This document shows, one piece after another, positions 1-8,489 of a DNA stretch of 64,000 nucleotides. The DNA is taken from NCBI GenBank assembly GCA_910589265.1, contig CAJUTQ010000053.1, positions 5,615-69,614 on the forward strand, written 5' to 3'. Source of the stretch: an uncultured Lachnospiraceae bacterium (GTDB lineage: Bacteria > Bacillota > Clostridia > Lachnospirales > Lachnospiraceae). Below the pieces are notes generated by a model. That model made no database searches. It saw only the letters and a list, made by a program, of their open reading frames with translations, and was not told the origin of the DNA. How positions within the stretch are numbered: position 1 is the first letter of the stretch; every line of letters begins with the position of its first letter. A program made the position numbers and the translations under genes.

Positions 1-16
1 AAGGGGAGGATAAGAA

Positions 17-1033
17 ATGGAGCTGACAACACTATGTTATATTGAGCAAGATGGTAAATATTTAATGCTTCATCGGATAACAAAGGAAAAGGATATAAAC
101 AAAGATAAGTGGATTGGAGTAGGGGGACATTTTGAACAGGGGGAAAGCCCAGAAGACTGCCTTCTACGGGAAGTAAGGGAGGAGACAGGATTGGAACTTC
201 TTTCTTACCAGTTTCGAGGAATTCTTACCTTTCAGTTAAATGAAAGACAGGCAGAGTATATATGCTTATATACAGCAGATAAATTTACAGGGGAGCTTTC
301 CGCCTGTAACGAGGGAACTTTGGAATGGGTGGACAAGGAGGAAGTGTTAAAGATGAACCTTTGGGAGGGGGATAAGATTTTCTTCCGGCTTTTAAAGGAA
401 AATGCTCCCTTTTTTTCTATAAAAATGCATTATGAGGGAGATAAAATGGTATACTGTCAGCTCAATGGAAAGGAGCTTGAGCTCTTTGATATTTTAGACG
501 AAGAGGGAAGGGCGACAGGAAAAGTAAGGGAGCGCTCCTTTGTCCACCAGGATGGAGATCTCCATGGAACAGCCCATGTGTGGATTATGAGGGAGAAGGA
601 GAACAAAAAATTTGACGTTCTCCTTCAAAAAAGAAGCTCTCATAAGGATACACATCCAAAGTGTTACGATATATCAGCTGCTGGTCATGTGGCAGCAGGA
701 GACAATTACTTAGAGACAGCATACAGAGAACTGAAAGAGGAGCTGGGGATTTGTGCAGGAGAAGGAGAACTGGAATATATTGGAATGTGCAGAAGTCATA
801 CAAAAGGGATTGTTGGAGAAAAAAAATGGGTGGACAATGAAATAAGCGCAGTTTATATATATTGTAAAAACATAGGAACAGACAGTTTTAGGCTTCAGAA
901 GGAAGAAGTGGAGGATGTTAGGTGGATAGACTATGAAGAGTGTTTAAAAATGATTGAGGAGGAAAGAATAAACCACTGCATTCAATTAAGAGAATTTCTT
1001 ATGTTGAAGGAGTGGCAGGAAAAACAAAGATGA
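17..1033 (+). CDS. Double-domain Nudix hydrolase
   Basis: This 338-residue protein carries two Nudix domains. The first (about residues 1-130) has a canonical Nudix box starting at G37 (GHFEQGE followed by REVREETGL) and resembles MutT-type nucleotide diphosphatases. The second (about 155-330) resembles the YfcD/isopentenyl-diphosphate-isomerase-like Nudix group; its box starts at G223 (GHVAAGD, then RELKEELGI) and has Asp where the first Glu is usual. Nudix enzymes cleave diphosphates linked to another group, using the box acidic residues to bind Mg2+; substrates cannot be read from sequence. A GGGGAGG ribosome binding site seven bases upstream supports the ATG. The fusion is uncommon but both halves look intact. 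Its upstream neighbour is outside the window. Confidence 0.85.
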   Translation: MELTTLCYIEQDGKYLMLHRITKEKDINKDKWIGVGGHFEQGESPEDCLLREVREETGLELLSYQFRGILTFQLNERQAEYICLYTADKFTGELSACNEGTLEWVDKEEVLKMNLWEGDKIFFRLLKENAPFFSIKMHYEGDKMVYCQLNGKELELFDILDEEGRATGKVRERSFVHQDGDLHGTAHVWIMREKENKKFDVLLQKRSSHKDTHPKCYDISAAGHVAAGDNYLETAYRELKEELGICAGEGELEYIGMCRSHTKGIVGEKKWVDNEISAVYIYCKNIGTDSFRLQKEEVEDVRWIDYEECLKMIEEERINHCIQLREFLMLKEWQEKQR

Positions 1034-1056
1034 CAGAATAGAAAGAAGGAGCGTTG

Positions 1057-1425
1057 ATGAAATATATAAAACAATTTTCAATTATTTTATTTCTCTCTTT
1101 TTTGGGAGAATGCTTAAAATGGTGCATACCTTTGCCTATACCAGCCAGTATTTATGGTCTCCTCCTTATGCTCTTTGGCTTAATACTTAAGATTATTCCC
1201 ATCCATAGTGTGGAGGAAACAGGGATGTTTTTTGTAGAGGTAATGCCTTATATGTTCATTCCTGCAGGAGTGGGCATTATGAACTCCTGGACGGAGTTAA
1301 AAGCCATGCTTTTGCCTGTTACTGTTATTACTGTCATGACAACGGCGCTTGTCATGGTAGTGACTGGTAAGGTAACCCAGTATATGATGAAAAAGGGGGA
1401 AAAGAAAGAAGATAAGGTGTTATAA
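1057..1425 (+). CDS. lrgA: CidA/LrgA family membrane protein
   Basis: A small (122 aa) hydrophobic protein with about four membrane segments and the CidA/LrgA family pattern PLPIPASIYGLLLML near the N-terminus. CidA/LrgA proteins are holin-like inner-membrane proteins, originally linked to control of murein hydrolase activity and more recently to export or uptake of small organic acids such as pyruvate. The ATG at 1057 is preferred over the TTG just before it because AGAAGGAG lies five bases upstream. The next gene is its usual partner LrgB, 35 bases downstream, so the two are probably one transcript. No LytS/LytR two-component regulator is visible nearby. The split between LrgA and CidA cannot be decided from sequence alone. 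Confidence 0.85.
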   Translation: MKYIKQFSIILFLSFLGECLKWCIPLPIPASIYGLLLMLFGLILKIIPIHSVEETGMFFVEVMPYMFIPAGVGIMNSWTELKAMLLPVTVITVMTTALVMVVTGKVTQYMMKKGEKKEDKVL

Positions 1426-1460
1426 AGGAAAACTAGGACAGAGGATAAAATAAGAAAGGC

Positions 1461-2165
1461 ATGGTTATCAAAATGAATGAAATGATAAAAGATTGTTTAT
1501 TTTTTGGCATGATTATCAGTATTTTTGCTTATGGATTTGGAAAAAAATTGAAGGATAAATGGAAGCTTCCTATTTTCAACCCTCTCCTTATCGCTATTTT
1601 AACAGTTATTGCAGTTCTTCTAGCATTAGGCATTGAATATGAAAGCTATTATGCCAGCGCAAAATATCTAAGCTACTTCCTTACCCCGGCAACAGTATGT
1701 TTAGCGATACCTTTGTACCAAAAACTTGCTTTACTGAAAAAAAACATAAAAGCTATTTTACTTGGCATTTTTTCAGGAGTAATGTCAAGTATGGGAAGTG
1801 TATTCCTTCTATCTTATTTCTTCCAATTAAGTCATGAGCAGTATGTAACCTTACTCCCAAAATCTATTACAACGGCCATAGCTATGGGAATATCAGAGGA
1901 AATGGGAGGAATTGTAACGATCACAGTAGCTGTCATTCTTGTGACAGGAATATTAGGAAATATGACTGCGGAGATCACATGTAAACTATTTAAAATTACC
2001 GATCCTGTGGCAAAAGGAGTAGCTATAGGATGTGCTTCTCACAGTATAGGAACAACAAAAGCTATGGAAATGGGAGAAGTGGAAGGAGCTATGGGGAGTT
2101 TGGCCATTGTAGTGGCAGGCTTATGCACCGTTGTTTTTATTTCTTTTTTTGCCCAATTTATGTAA
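1461..2165 (+). CDS. lrgB: LrgB family membrane protein
   Basis: A 234-residue polytopic membrane protein that matches the LrgB/CidB family, with the conserved late segment VAIGCASHSIGTTKAMEMGE and the block PKSITTAIAMGISEEMGG. It is the obligatory partner of the LrgA-like gene immediately upstream; the pair is thought to act in the cytoplasmic membrane in holin/antiholin-like control of autolysis or in organic-acid transport. The start is uncertain: ATG at 1461 has AAAGG almost touching it, and ATG at 1473 is 13 bases from the same site. A strong bidirectional terminator follows, so the transcript with lrgA ends here. Confidence 0.88.
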   Translation: MVIKMNEMIKDCLFFGMIISIFAYGFGKKLKDKWKLPIFNPLLIAILTVIAVLLALGIEYESYYASAKYLSYFLTPATVCLAIPLYQKLALLKKNIKAILLGIFSGVMSSMGSVFLLSYFFQLSHEQYVTLLPKSITTAIAMGISEEMGGIVTITVAVILVTGILGNMTAEITCKLFKITDPVAKGVAIGCASHSIGTTKAMEMGEVEGAMGSLAIVVAGLCTVVFISFFAQFM

Positions 2166-2205
2166 GAGCTTCTTTATTAAATATTATAAATTCAGATAAC
2201 AGCAA

Positions 2206-2248
2206 AAAAATACGCCTATCCTTAGAACAGGGATAGGCGTATTTTTCT
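2206..2248. terminator. Bidirectional intrinsic terminator (lrgB / mcp)
   Basis: An 11-bp perfect stem (TACGCCTATCC at 2211-2221 pairing with 2231-2241) with a 9-base loop. It is preceded by a run of A and followed by a run of T, so it can terminate transcripts from both sides. It sits between lrgB (plus) and the convergent chemoreceptor gene (minus). Confidence 0.9.
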
Positions 2249-2267
2249 TTATATTTTAGAAACAATA

Positions 2268-3971
2268 TTATTTCAAAGTAAAATTAGACATAGTCTCTGC
2301 AAGGTTCGTAGCATGGGTAGAGAGAGACTGACTGGAAGATGACGTCTCTTCAGCAATCGATGCAGTTTCTTCTACAATTCCAGAAATAGATTCAATAGCT
2401 GAATTAACCTGACTTAAAGAGTTGGATTGCTCGGCGCAGGCATCGGAAACATTGTCGGCTAAAGAGGTAATGGCAGAAGATTCTTCTACAACTTGTAAAA
2501 GGATGGAGGCAGTTTCTTTTGCGAGCCTTTCCCCAACTTTAACAGCTTCTAGGCTTTGATTAATTAATTCAGCGGTAATCTTTGTTGACTCACTTGTCTC
2601 ATTAGCCAGTTTACCAATTTCATTGGCAACAACAGCAAAGCCTTTTCCATTTTCTCCTGCTCTTGCAGCCTCTATGGAAGCATTCAAAGCTAAAAGGTTT
2701 GTCTGACCGGAAATACCATCAATAACAGTAATAATATCAGAAATTCGCTCAGAAGCTTTTGAAATTTCTTCCATTGCTTTCATCAATTCATTCATGTGGT
2801 TGTTGCCTTTATTAATAATTTCTTGAGACTCTACAGATTTTGCACTAACGGTTCTGGCATCTTTTGCATTTCCTTCCACCTGTGCAGATAGATTTGTCAT
2901 AGTAGCAAGAAGCTGTTGAACACTGCTAGACTGATCCGTAGCTCCGTCAGCTAAAGACTGAGAAGCTTCTGAGATCTGATCGGAACCGTCTGCCACTCCG
3001 TCTGCTGCATCTTTAATTTTTTTCGTAATATCATTGAGAATAAAAATAATTTTTTCAAAGGAGGTTTTAATATTAGAAAACATTCCTCGATATTCAATGT
3101 CCACTGTGACAGTAAAGTTATAGTTGGCCATTTCACTTAAAGTGTCGTCAATATTTTTTACATATTTGTAAAGTTCTTGGCTTGTGTCGCGAATAACGTC
3201 TGCCAATCTTCCCAAGGCATTATTAGAATGATAATCCAGCTGAATATCCAAGTTTCCTTGAGAAATTTCTTTCATTGCTCTTTCAATTTGACTTAAAGGC
3301 TTGATAATTCCATCAATGGTTGTTTTGGCAATAGCTAAGGAAGCAAGCATGGAAATAACGCAGAAAAGAGCTAGGAGAAGAATGACAATGAGTACAAATT
3401 GGTTCATGCTGTCAATGGTATCAATAGATTCTGCGGAGATAACATTACTAATAATTTCAAATTGTTTTGCAGCCTCATTGGATAAATCCAAGTATCCGCT
3501 TTCTAAAACTGCAACAGCTTCATCAATTTTATTTGCCTGACCAAGGGCAAGAGCTTCGTCTTCCATAGATTCTAACTCCACTAATATGCTGTTAATGGTA
3601 GTTAAAGCCTGTGAGGCTTCCTGGGAGAGAGGGAGTGTATTTAAAAGCTCTATAGACTCGTTCAGTTCAACTTTCGCTTTGTTTAAATCATCAGCATGAG
3701 ATTGATTAAGCGTATTATTTTTTGTTGAAGAAATTTTCAATATGGAATTTTGTATAGAAATAAGATCAACTCTGGCATTCCACGTAAGATCAACGGTTTT
3801 CAACGTATCAGATTGAAAGTTATTGAGACTTTTTTGAAGAGAAGTAAGGGAAAAAATAGAAATAATGGAAACTAAAATAACTATAGAGGCAATGGAAATA
3901 AAGGAGGTGCGCAGCCGGGCTCTCAAAGTTTTGTTTCCAAATTTGTCTGGTTTGGTATTCTTATTGTTCAT
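2268..3971 (-). CDS. Methyl-accepting chemotaxis protein (tandem copy 1)
   Basis: A chemoreceptor of 567 aa. Order: short cytoplasmic tail, TM1 (about 23-45), an extracytoplasmic helical-bundle domain of about 145 residues (4HB_MCP type), TM2 (about 190-213), HAMP, a linker, and a long cytoplasmic signalling coiled coil. The hairpin tip, with EAARAGENGKGFAVVA, lies near residue 430 and is the site that contacts CheA and CheW. The start was set at 3971, not further upstream, because AAAAGGAGA lies about eight bases before this ATG. It is a clear paralogue of the next chemoreceptor gene: the cytoplasmic halves are nearly the same while the sensing domains differ, so the ligands are probably different. 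Ligand unknown. CheA, CheW, CheB, CheC and CheD are all encoded later in this window. Confidence 0.95.
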   Translation of the reverse strand: MNNKNTKPDKFGNKTLRARLRTSFISIASIVILVSIISIFSLTSLQKSLNNFQSDTLKTVDLTWNARVDLISIQNSILKISSTKNNTLNQSHADDLNKAKVELNESIELLNTLPLSQEASQALTTINSILVELESMEDEALALGQANKIDEAVAVLESGYLDLSNEAAKQFEIISNVISAESIDTIDSMNQFVLIVILLLALFCVISMLASLAIAKTTIDGIIKPLSQIERAMKEISQGNLDIQLDYHSNNALGRLADVIRDTSQELYKYVKNIDDTLSEMANYNFTVTVDIEYRGMFSNIKTSFEKIIFILNDITKKIKDAADGVADGSDQISEASQSLADGATDQSSSVQQLLATMTNLSAQVEGNAKDARTVSAKSVESQEIINKGNNHMNELMKAMEEISKASERISDIITVIDGISGQTNLLALNASIEAARAGENGKGFAVVANEIGKLANETSESTKITAELINQSLEAVKVGERLAKETASILLQVVEESSAITSLADNVSDACAEQSNSLSQVNSAIESISGIVEETASIAEETSSSSQSLSTHATNLAETMSNFTLK

Positions 3972-4081
3972 GTGAATTCTCCTTTTATTTTTAATAAATG
4001 ATAAATGAGTATGTAAAGACACTAGGGGAAAGGGTTACGACCTATTACACCTAACACCATGTAAATAAAATGTACATAAAA

Positions 4082-4110
4082 ATTATAATATGACATAATA
4101 TTATTTTCAA
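4082..4110 (-). promoter_or_regulatory. Sigma-A-type promoter of chemoreceptor copy 1, with dyad
   Basis: On the minus strand TTGAAA (4105-4110) and TATAAT (4082-4087) are separated by 17 bases, close to the sigma-A consensus. The spacer holds a 9-base odd palindrome TATGACATA (4089-4097). The same palindrome is found beside the promoter of the paralogous receptor. The 5' leader to the ATG is about 105 bases. Confidence 0.7.
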
Positions 4111-4130
4111 GCATTAATCATATGAAAATG

Positions 4131-4167
4131 TATAAAAAATACAGTTCAGTTTGAAGCTGAACTGTAT
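4131..4167 (-). terminator. Intrinsic terminator of chemoreceptor copy 2
   Basis: A perfect 11-bp stem (ATACAGTTCAG at 4139-4149 with 4157-4167) and a 7-base loop, followed on the minus strand by a T-run (the A-run at 4133-4138 on the plus strand). It lies just after the stop codon of the receptor gene at 4204 and separates the two tandem receptor genes into independent transcripts. Confidence 0.88.
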
Positions 4168-4203
4168 GTTCGTTAAACAGGAAAGATAGGCTCCAAGCCA
4201 GTC

Positions 4204-5913
4204 TTATTCTTTCAATGTAAAAGTGGACATAGTATCTGACAAGGTAAGGGCATGATTGGCCAATTCCTGACTTGCAGCGGATGTTTCTTCTGCAATAGAG
4301 GCAGATTCTTCCACAACGCCAGAAATAGATTCAATGGTTGAATTTACCTGATTTAAAAAGTCGGACTCTTCTGTACATGCAGTGGATACACTATCTACTA
4401 AGCTACTAATAGCAGAAGTTTCTTCTACAACTTGAAGAAGGACAGAGGCTGTCTCACTGGCTAGTTTTTCTCCTATTTTTACAGCTTCTAAGCTTTTTGT
4501 AATCAGTTCTGTAGTAGTTTTTGTGGAGTTTCCTGTTTCATTAGCTAGTTTGCCAATTTCATTGGCAACAACGGCAAACCCTTTTCCGTTTTCTCCTGCC
4601 CTGGCAGCTTCTATAGAGGCGTTTAGAGCCAAAAGATTCGTCTGTTCAGAAATTCCATCAATAACAGTTATAATATCAGAGATTCTTTCAGAAGCTTCGG
4701 ATATATCGTTCATAGCGCTCATTAACTGATTCATATGTTCATTACTTTTAAGAATAATTTCATGGGCTTTTAAAGATTTTTCACTAACAATGCGGGCGTT
4801 GCCGGCATTATCCTCCACCTGTTCAGACAGCTGGGAAACAGTTGCCAACAGTTCTTGAACACTGCTGGACTGATCTGTTGCTCCATTAGCCAAAGATTGG
4901 GAAGCATCAGAAATTTGAGAGGAGCCGTCAGCAACTCCGTCAGCCGTTTCTTTAATTTTACTTGTAATATCATTCAATATAAAAATAATCTTTTCAAAGG
5001 ATGTTTTAATATGGGCAAACATCCCTCTATATTCAATGTCTACTGTCACAGTAAAATTCCGATTAGCCATTTCATCTAATGTATCATCAATATTTTTTAC
5101 ATATTTATAAAGTTCCTGGCTTGTTTCCCGAATAGTATCAGAAAGGACTCCCAACTCGTTATTGGATGTATAATCTAGCTGAATGTCCAAATTTCCTTTG
5201 GAAATTTCTTTCATGGCAGCTCCAATTTCTGAGAGAGGAGATACAATGCCATGTACAGTATGTTCAATAATACGAATAGAAACAAAGGTGGCAAATAAGC
5301 AGATGGCAATGAGAACTCCTAGAATAATTAGTACAAACTGGTTCATGGAATCAATCGAACTGACAGCTTCATTTTCCACAAATGTTATAATCTCATCAAA
5401 TTCAGAGAGCATATTGGAAACAGTTCCTACAAAATGGAGTTCAAGAAGCGCTGCTGCTTCCTCAAGCTTATTTTGCTGGCCTAGGGCCAAAGCTTCGGTT
5501 ATTTTTGGTTCAATTTCTGTCAACATGGCATCTACAGAATTAATTGTTTCCATATAAGAAGCGCTGCTTGCTGAAGTGGACAGCCATTGTAGAGAATTAT
5601 CCAGATTTTCTTTTGCAGTTGTTAATGTCTCAATATGTTTAGTGCGGTTATCTTGATTAGAAGTGAGACATAATTCATAAATCGAAGATTTGATGGTCAG
5701 CAATTGATTTTTTGCATCCCATGCATAATTCACAGTATTGAAGGTAGAGCCTTGAAAATCATTTAGCTTATCTTTAACAATTTTCAATGAAAAAAAAGCA
5801 ATGACAGAAACGAGAAAGACAATGGCTAAAATGATGAAAAAAGCTTCTTGGATTCGGCTCTTTAAGGGCTTACTTCCAAACTGTTCTGTAGATATTGTAC
5901 TTGGTGCTTTCAT
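4204..5913 (-). CDS. Methyl-accepting chemotaxis protein (tandem copy 2)
   Basis: A chemoreceptor of 569 aa with the same plan as the neighbouring copy: TM1 (about 21-43), extracytoplasmic four-helix-type sensing domain, TM2 (about 190-214), HAMP, and the long signalling domain with the conserved EAARAGENGKGFAVVA tip. The ATG at 5913 is preceded by AAGGAG at a spacing of six or seven, which rules out the longer reading from 5970. The two receptors share long near-identical stretches in the cytoplasmic part, including the FTVTVDIEYRGMF segment after HAMP, which points to tandem duplication with later divergence of the sensor. The ligand cannot be inferred. The gene is transcribed divergently from livJ. 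Confidence 0.95.
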   Translation of the reverse strand: MKAPSTISTEQFGSKPLKSRIQEAFFIILAIVFLVSVIAFFSLKIVKDKLNDFQGSTFNTVNYAWDAKNQLLTIKSSIYELCLTSNQDNRTKHIETLTTAKENLDNSLQWLSTSASSASYMETINSVDAMLTEIEPKITEALALGQQNKLEEAAALLELHFVGTVSNMLSEFDEIITFVENEAVSSIDSMNQFVLIILGVLIAICLFATFVSIRIIEHTVHGIVSPLSEIGAAMKEISKGNLDIQLDYTSNNELGVLSDTIRETSQELYKYVKNIDDTLDEMANRNFTVTVDIEYRGMFAHIKTSFEKIIFILNDITSKIKETADGVADGSSQISDASQSLANGATDQSSSVQELLATVSQLSEQVEDNAGNARIVSEKSLKAHEIILKSNEHMNQLMSAMNDISEASERISDIITVIDGISEQTNLLALNASIEAARAGENGKGFAVVANEIGKLANETGNSTKTTTELITKSLEAVKIGEKLASETASVLLQVVEETSAISSLVDSVSTACTEESDFLNQVNSTIESISGVVEESASIAEETSAASQELANHALTLSDTMSTFTLKE

Positions 5914-6013
5914 AAGAGACTCCTTTTCTGCGCTGCATTTCTTTGGAGTTTTGTGCCGCAGCGCTGGCAAAATATGTTTCGTCTTTGTCGTTTTATAATA
6001 AAATAAATATAAT

Positions 6014-6054
6014 TATGACATAAATATTATAGTAGCAAAAAAAACTATTTTCAA
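6014..6054 (-). promoter_or_regulatory. Sigma-A-type promoter of chemoreceptor copy 2, with dyad
   Basis: Minus strand TTGAAA (6049-6054), a 17-base spacer and TATAAT (6026-6031) match the sigma-A consensus well. The palindrome TATGACATA (6014-6022) lies just downstream of the -10, near the expected start site. The same palindrome occurs between -35 and -10 of the other receptor promoter, so one regulator could act on both. Confidence 0.7.
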
Positions 6055-6168
6055 GGAAAAATTCTAACAAGTTTTATATTTTTTATTAACAGTTTACCTA
6101 AAATATGCTAAAAAAAGAAAAAAAATCATTTATATGCATTAAATAGAGAAAACAAAAAAAGATAACCT

Positions 6169-6197
6169 TGACAGAAAAGAAATAAATGGATTAAACT
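6169..6197 (+). promoter_or_regulatory. Putative livJ promoter
   Basis: TTGACA at 6169-6174 is a perfect -35. After 17 bases TAAACT (6192-6197) is a reasonable -10. This would give a leader of about 80 bases before livJ. The 370 bases between the divergent receptor gene and livJ hold only the two promoters and a leader hairpin; nothing coding was seen. Confidence 0.65.
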
Positions 6198-6218
6198 AAA
6201 ACAATGAAACAAGAAAAG

Positions 6219-6247
6219 GAACGGGGAATCTGTGGCGTTTCCCGTTC
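6219..6247 (+). promoter_or_regulatory. Hairpin in livJ leader
   Basis: GAACGGGGA (6219-6227) can pair with 6239-6247 in the livJ leader (7 bp GC-rich core GAACGGG/CCCGTTC plus flanking pairs). No U-run follows, so it is not a plain terminator. It may influence mRNA stability or translation; function is unproven. Confidence 0.35.
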
Positions 6248-6283
6248 TATCACAATGAAAGCCACATAGAAATGAGGAGAATG

Positions 6284-7471
6284 ATGAAAAAGTTAGTAGC
6301 AATGTTTTTGACTTTTGGCCTTTCACTTGCAGCATTGTCTGGATGTGGAAGTAAGGATGCAAACGAGGCGCCGGATGGGGGAACAAATGTTTCTGGAGAG
6401 GGAGAGAATGAAGCCCAGATAGAAGGAGACACAGCCTCAACAGATACTGTTTACAAAATTGGAGGAATTGGTCCTTTGACTGGTCCCAATGCTTCCTATG
6501 GACTATCCGTGAAACAAGGAGCCCAGATAGCTGTCGATGAGATCAATGCTCTTGGAGGTATTCAATTTGCCCTTTTATTTGAAGATGATCAGGCAGACGG
6601 AGAAAAGGCAGTAAGTGCTTACAATACCTTAATGGATCAGGAAGTTACAGCAATTTTAGGGGCTGTTACAAGTGACGCTTGTATTGCCGTTACAGAGGAA
6701 TCCCAAGTGGACGGAATACTCCAGGTAACCCCAAGCGGGTCTGCACAGGCATGTACCCAGTATGATAATGGATTTCGAATCTGCTTTACAGACCCTCTTC
6801 AAGGAAAGACAATGGCAGATTATATTAAAGCCCAAGGTTATGAAAGCGTGGCTGTTATTTATGACAATTCCAGCGATTACAGCAATGGGATAAAGGAAGC
6901 TTTTGAGGAACAGGCAGGGGCTATTGGTTTAAATGTGGCAACATCTGAGTCTTTTACAAGCGGGGATGTGGACTTTAAAACCCAGCTGACAAAAGTAAAA
7001 TCTTCTGGCGCTCAATGTTTATTCCTTCCTATTTATTATGCAGAAGTAGCCTATATTTCAGAACAAGCAAAATCTGTAGGATTGGAACTTCCATATTTTG
7101 GATGTGACGGATGGGACGGGGTCATTGCCCAGCTCAATGGAGATACAACAAATATAGAAGGAGCTGTATTCCTCACTCCTTTTGTAGCTACTTCAGAGGC
7201 GGAAAATGTCAAAAAATTTGTAGAAACGTACAATCAAACATATAATGCAATTCCAGATCAGTTTGCAGCAGATGGATACGACGGCATATATGCCATCTAT
7301 GAGGCGATTAGCGCCTGCAATGGGGATGTGACCAATGAAAATATCATTGCTAATATGCAAAATATTGAGGTCAAAGGTCTGACAGGAGATATGACTTTTA
7401 CAAAAGAAGGAGAGCCAAATAAGAGTGCTCTTGTAGCTACCATTGAAAATGGACAGTATGTGGCAAAATAA
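6284..7471 (+). CDS. livJ: Branched-chain amino-acid ABC transporter substrate-binding lipoprotein
   Basis: A periplasmic-binding-type (type 1, Leu/Ile/Val-binding) lipoprotein of about 395 residues. The N-terminus is a lipoprotein signal peptide with lipobox LSGC and Cys21 as the expected lipidation site, then a Ser/Gly/Glu-rich linker, then the binding domain beginning near YKIGGIGPLTGPNASYG. It captures the substrate outside the membrane and delivers it to LivH/LivM. The exact ligand (Leu, Ile, Val or another amino acid) is not certain. The start at 6284 gives MKKL and a four-base gap after GAGGAG; ATGs at 6272 and 6281 are also in frame. It is the first gene of the liv cluster, but a terminator separates it from livH, which would give more binding protein than permease. 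Confidence 0.93.
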   Translation: MKKLVAMFLTFGLSLAALSGCGSKDANEAPDGGTNVSGEGENEAQIEGDTASTDTVYKIGGIGPLTGPNASYGLSVKQGAQIAVDEINALGGIQFALLFEDDQADGEKAVSAYNTLMDQEVTAILGAVTSDACIAVTEESQVDGILQVTPSGSAQACTQYDNGFRICFTDPLQGKTMADYIKAQGYESVAVIYDNSSDYSNGIKEAFEEQAGAIGLNVATSESFTSGDVDFKTQLTKVKSSGAQCLFLPIYYAEVAYISEQAKSVGLELPYFGCDGWDGVIAQLNGDTTNIEGAVFLTPFVATSEAENVKKFVETYNQTYNAIPDQFAADGYDGIYAIYEAISACNGDVTNENIIANMQNIEVKGLTGDMTFTKEGEPNKSALVATIENGQYVAK

Positions 7472-7494
7472 AAAAATAGAGTGATAGATTAATG

Positions 7495-7544
7495 CAATAC
7501 CAATCCAAAATATGGGTCTATGGAGGATTGGTATTGTTTTTTTT
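7495..7544 (+). terminator. Intrinsic terminator between livJ and livH
   Basis: A perfect 12-bp stem (CAATACCAATCC at 7495-7506 with 7525-7536), an 18-base loop and then eight T (7537-7544). It lies 23 bases after the livJ stop. Readthrough must occur, or an unseen promoter must exist, for livHMGF to be expressed. Its presence also shows that the long upstream reading extension of livH is not coding. Confidence 0.92.
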
Positions 7545-7608
7545 ATGGAATCATGATATAAATAAACGAGTAAACGGCACAAAAGTAAAGGAGCGGATCA
7601 CACTTATT

Positions 7609-8484
7609 ATGGAAGTAATTGCACAATTTATGAATGGATTAAATTTGGGAAGTATATATGCCCTTATTGCATTAGGATATACAATGGTGTATGGAATTGC
7701 AAAAATGTTGAATTTTGCCCATGGAGATGTCATTATGGTAGGAGCATATACACTGTCCATTGCCATGGCTTCTCTTTCCTTTCCAGCGCCAGTGGCAATT
7801 TTTATTTCTATGGCTGTATGTGCTCTATTTGGAATTGTCATTGAGAGAATTGCATATAAACCATTGCGTATGTCCTCCCCCTTGGCTGTTCTCATAACAG
7901 CAATTGGTGTCAGCTATTTTCTACAAAGTGTTGCCCTTCTTATCTTTGGATCTCAACAAAGAAAAGTAGAATCTGCAGTGAACCTTCCTTCTCTGCTTAT
8001 TGGAGGAGTGGAAATAACAGGAGAGGCTATTGTGACACTAGGAGTTACGATCTTCATTATGGTAGCGCTGACTTCCTTTATGAAATATACAAAAACGGGA
8101 ATGGCTATGCTGGCAGTGGCGGAAGACAAGGGAGCAGCCCAGCTTATGGGAATAAACGTAAATAAAACGATTTCTGTAACTTTTGGAATTGGCTCAGCTT
8201 TAGCAGCAGTTGCAGGGGTGCTTCTCACAAGCTCTTATGGGTTTGTAGGTCCCTATACTGGTTCCATGCCAGGAATCAAGGCTTTTGTAGCAGCGGTTTT
8301 AGGGGGAATCGGCAGTGTGCCAGGAGCTATGGCAGGAGGATTCATATTAGGAATTATAGAGAGCTTGTCAAAAGCATACATATCTACAGAGCTGGCAGAT
8401 GCTATTGTTTTTGGCGTACTTATTCTCGTACTTTTAGTGAAGCCGACAGGACTTCTTGGTAAGAAACGAATTGATAAAGTATAA
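7609..8484 (+). CDS. livH: Branched-chain amino-acid ABC transporter permease LivH
   Basis: A hydrophobic permease of 291 aa with the LivH hallmark MNGLNLGSIYALIALGYTMVYG at the start, followed by MLNFAHGDVIMVGAY and the late block AAVLGGIGSVPGAMAGG that couples to the ATPases. It forms the membrane channel with LivM. The start at 7609 was chosen because the protein then begins like other LivH proteins and because a terminator hairpin occupies the upstream extension. The nearest Shine-Dalgarno (AAGGAG at 7588-7593) is about 15 bases away, which is long. The gene is followed five bases later by livM. Confidence 0.93.
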   Translation: MEVIAQFMNGLNLGSIYALIALGYTMVYGIAKMLNFAHGDVIMVGAYTLSIAMASLSFPAPVAIFISMAVCALFGIVIERIAYKPLRMSSPLAVLITAIGVSYFLQSVALLIFGSQQRKVESAVNLPSLLIGGVEITGEAIVTLGVTIFIMVALTSFMKYTKTGMAMLAVAEDKGAAQLMGINVNKTISVTFGIGSALAAVAGVLLTSSYGFVGPYTGSMPGIKAFVAAVLGGIGSVPGAMAGGFILGIIESLSKAYISTELADAIVFGVLILVLLVKPTGLLGKKRIDKV

Positions 8485-8489
8485 GGGCG

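Noticed and set aside
3972..4022. Longer N-terminus of chemoreceptor copy 1
   Set aside because: The good ribosome binding site lies before ATG 3971.
4082..6054. Sigma-D promoters for the chemoreceptors
   Set aside because: No TAAA-N15-CCGATA-type sequence was seen upstream of either gene.
6047..6063. CodY box upstream of livJ
   Set aside because: Half-sites ATTTTC and GAAAAATT are separated by three bases and overlap the receptor -35; does not fit the consensus.
7492..7608. Upstream extension of livH reading frame
   Set aside because: It runs through a perfect terminator hairpin and is not similar to LivH N-termini.
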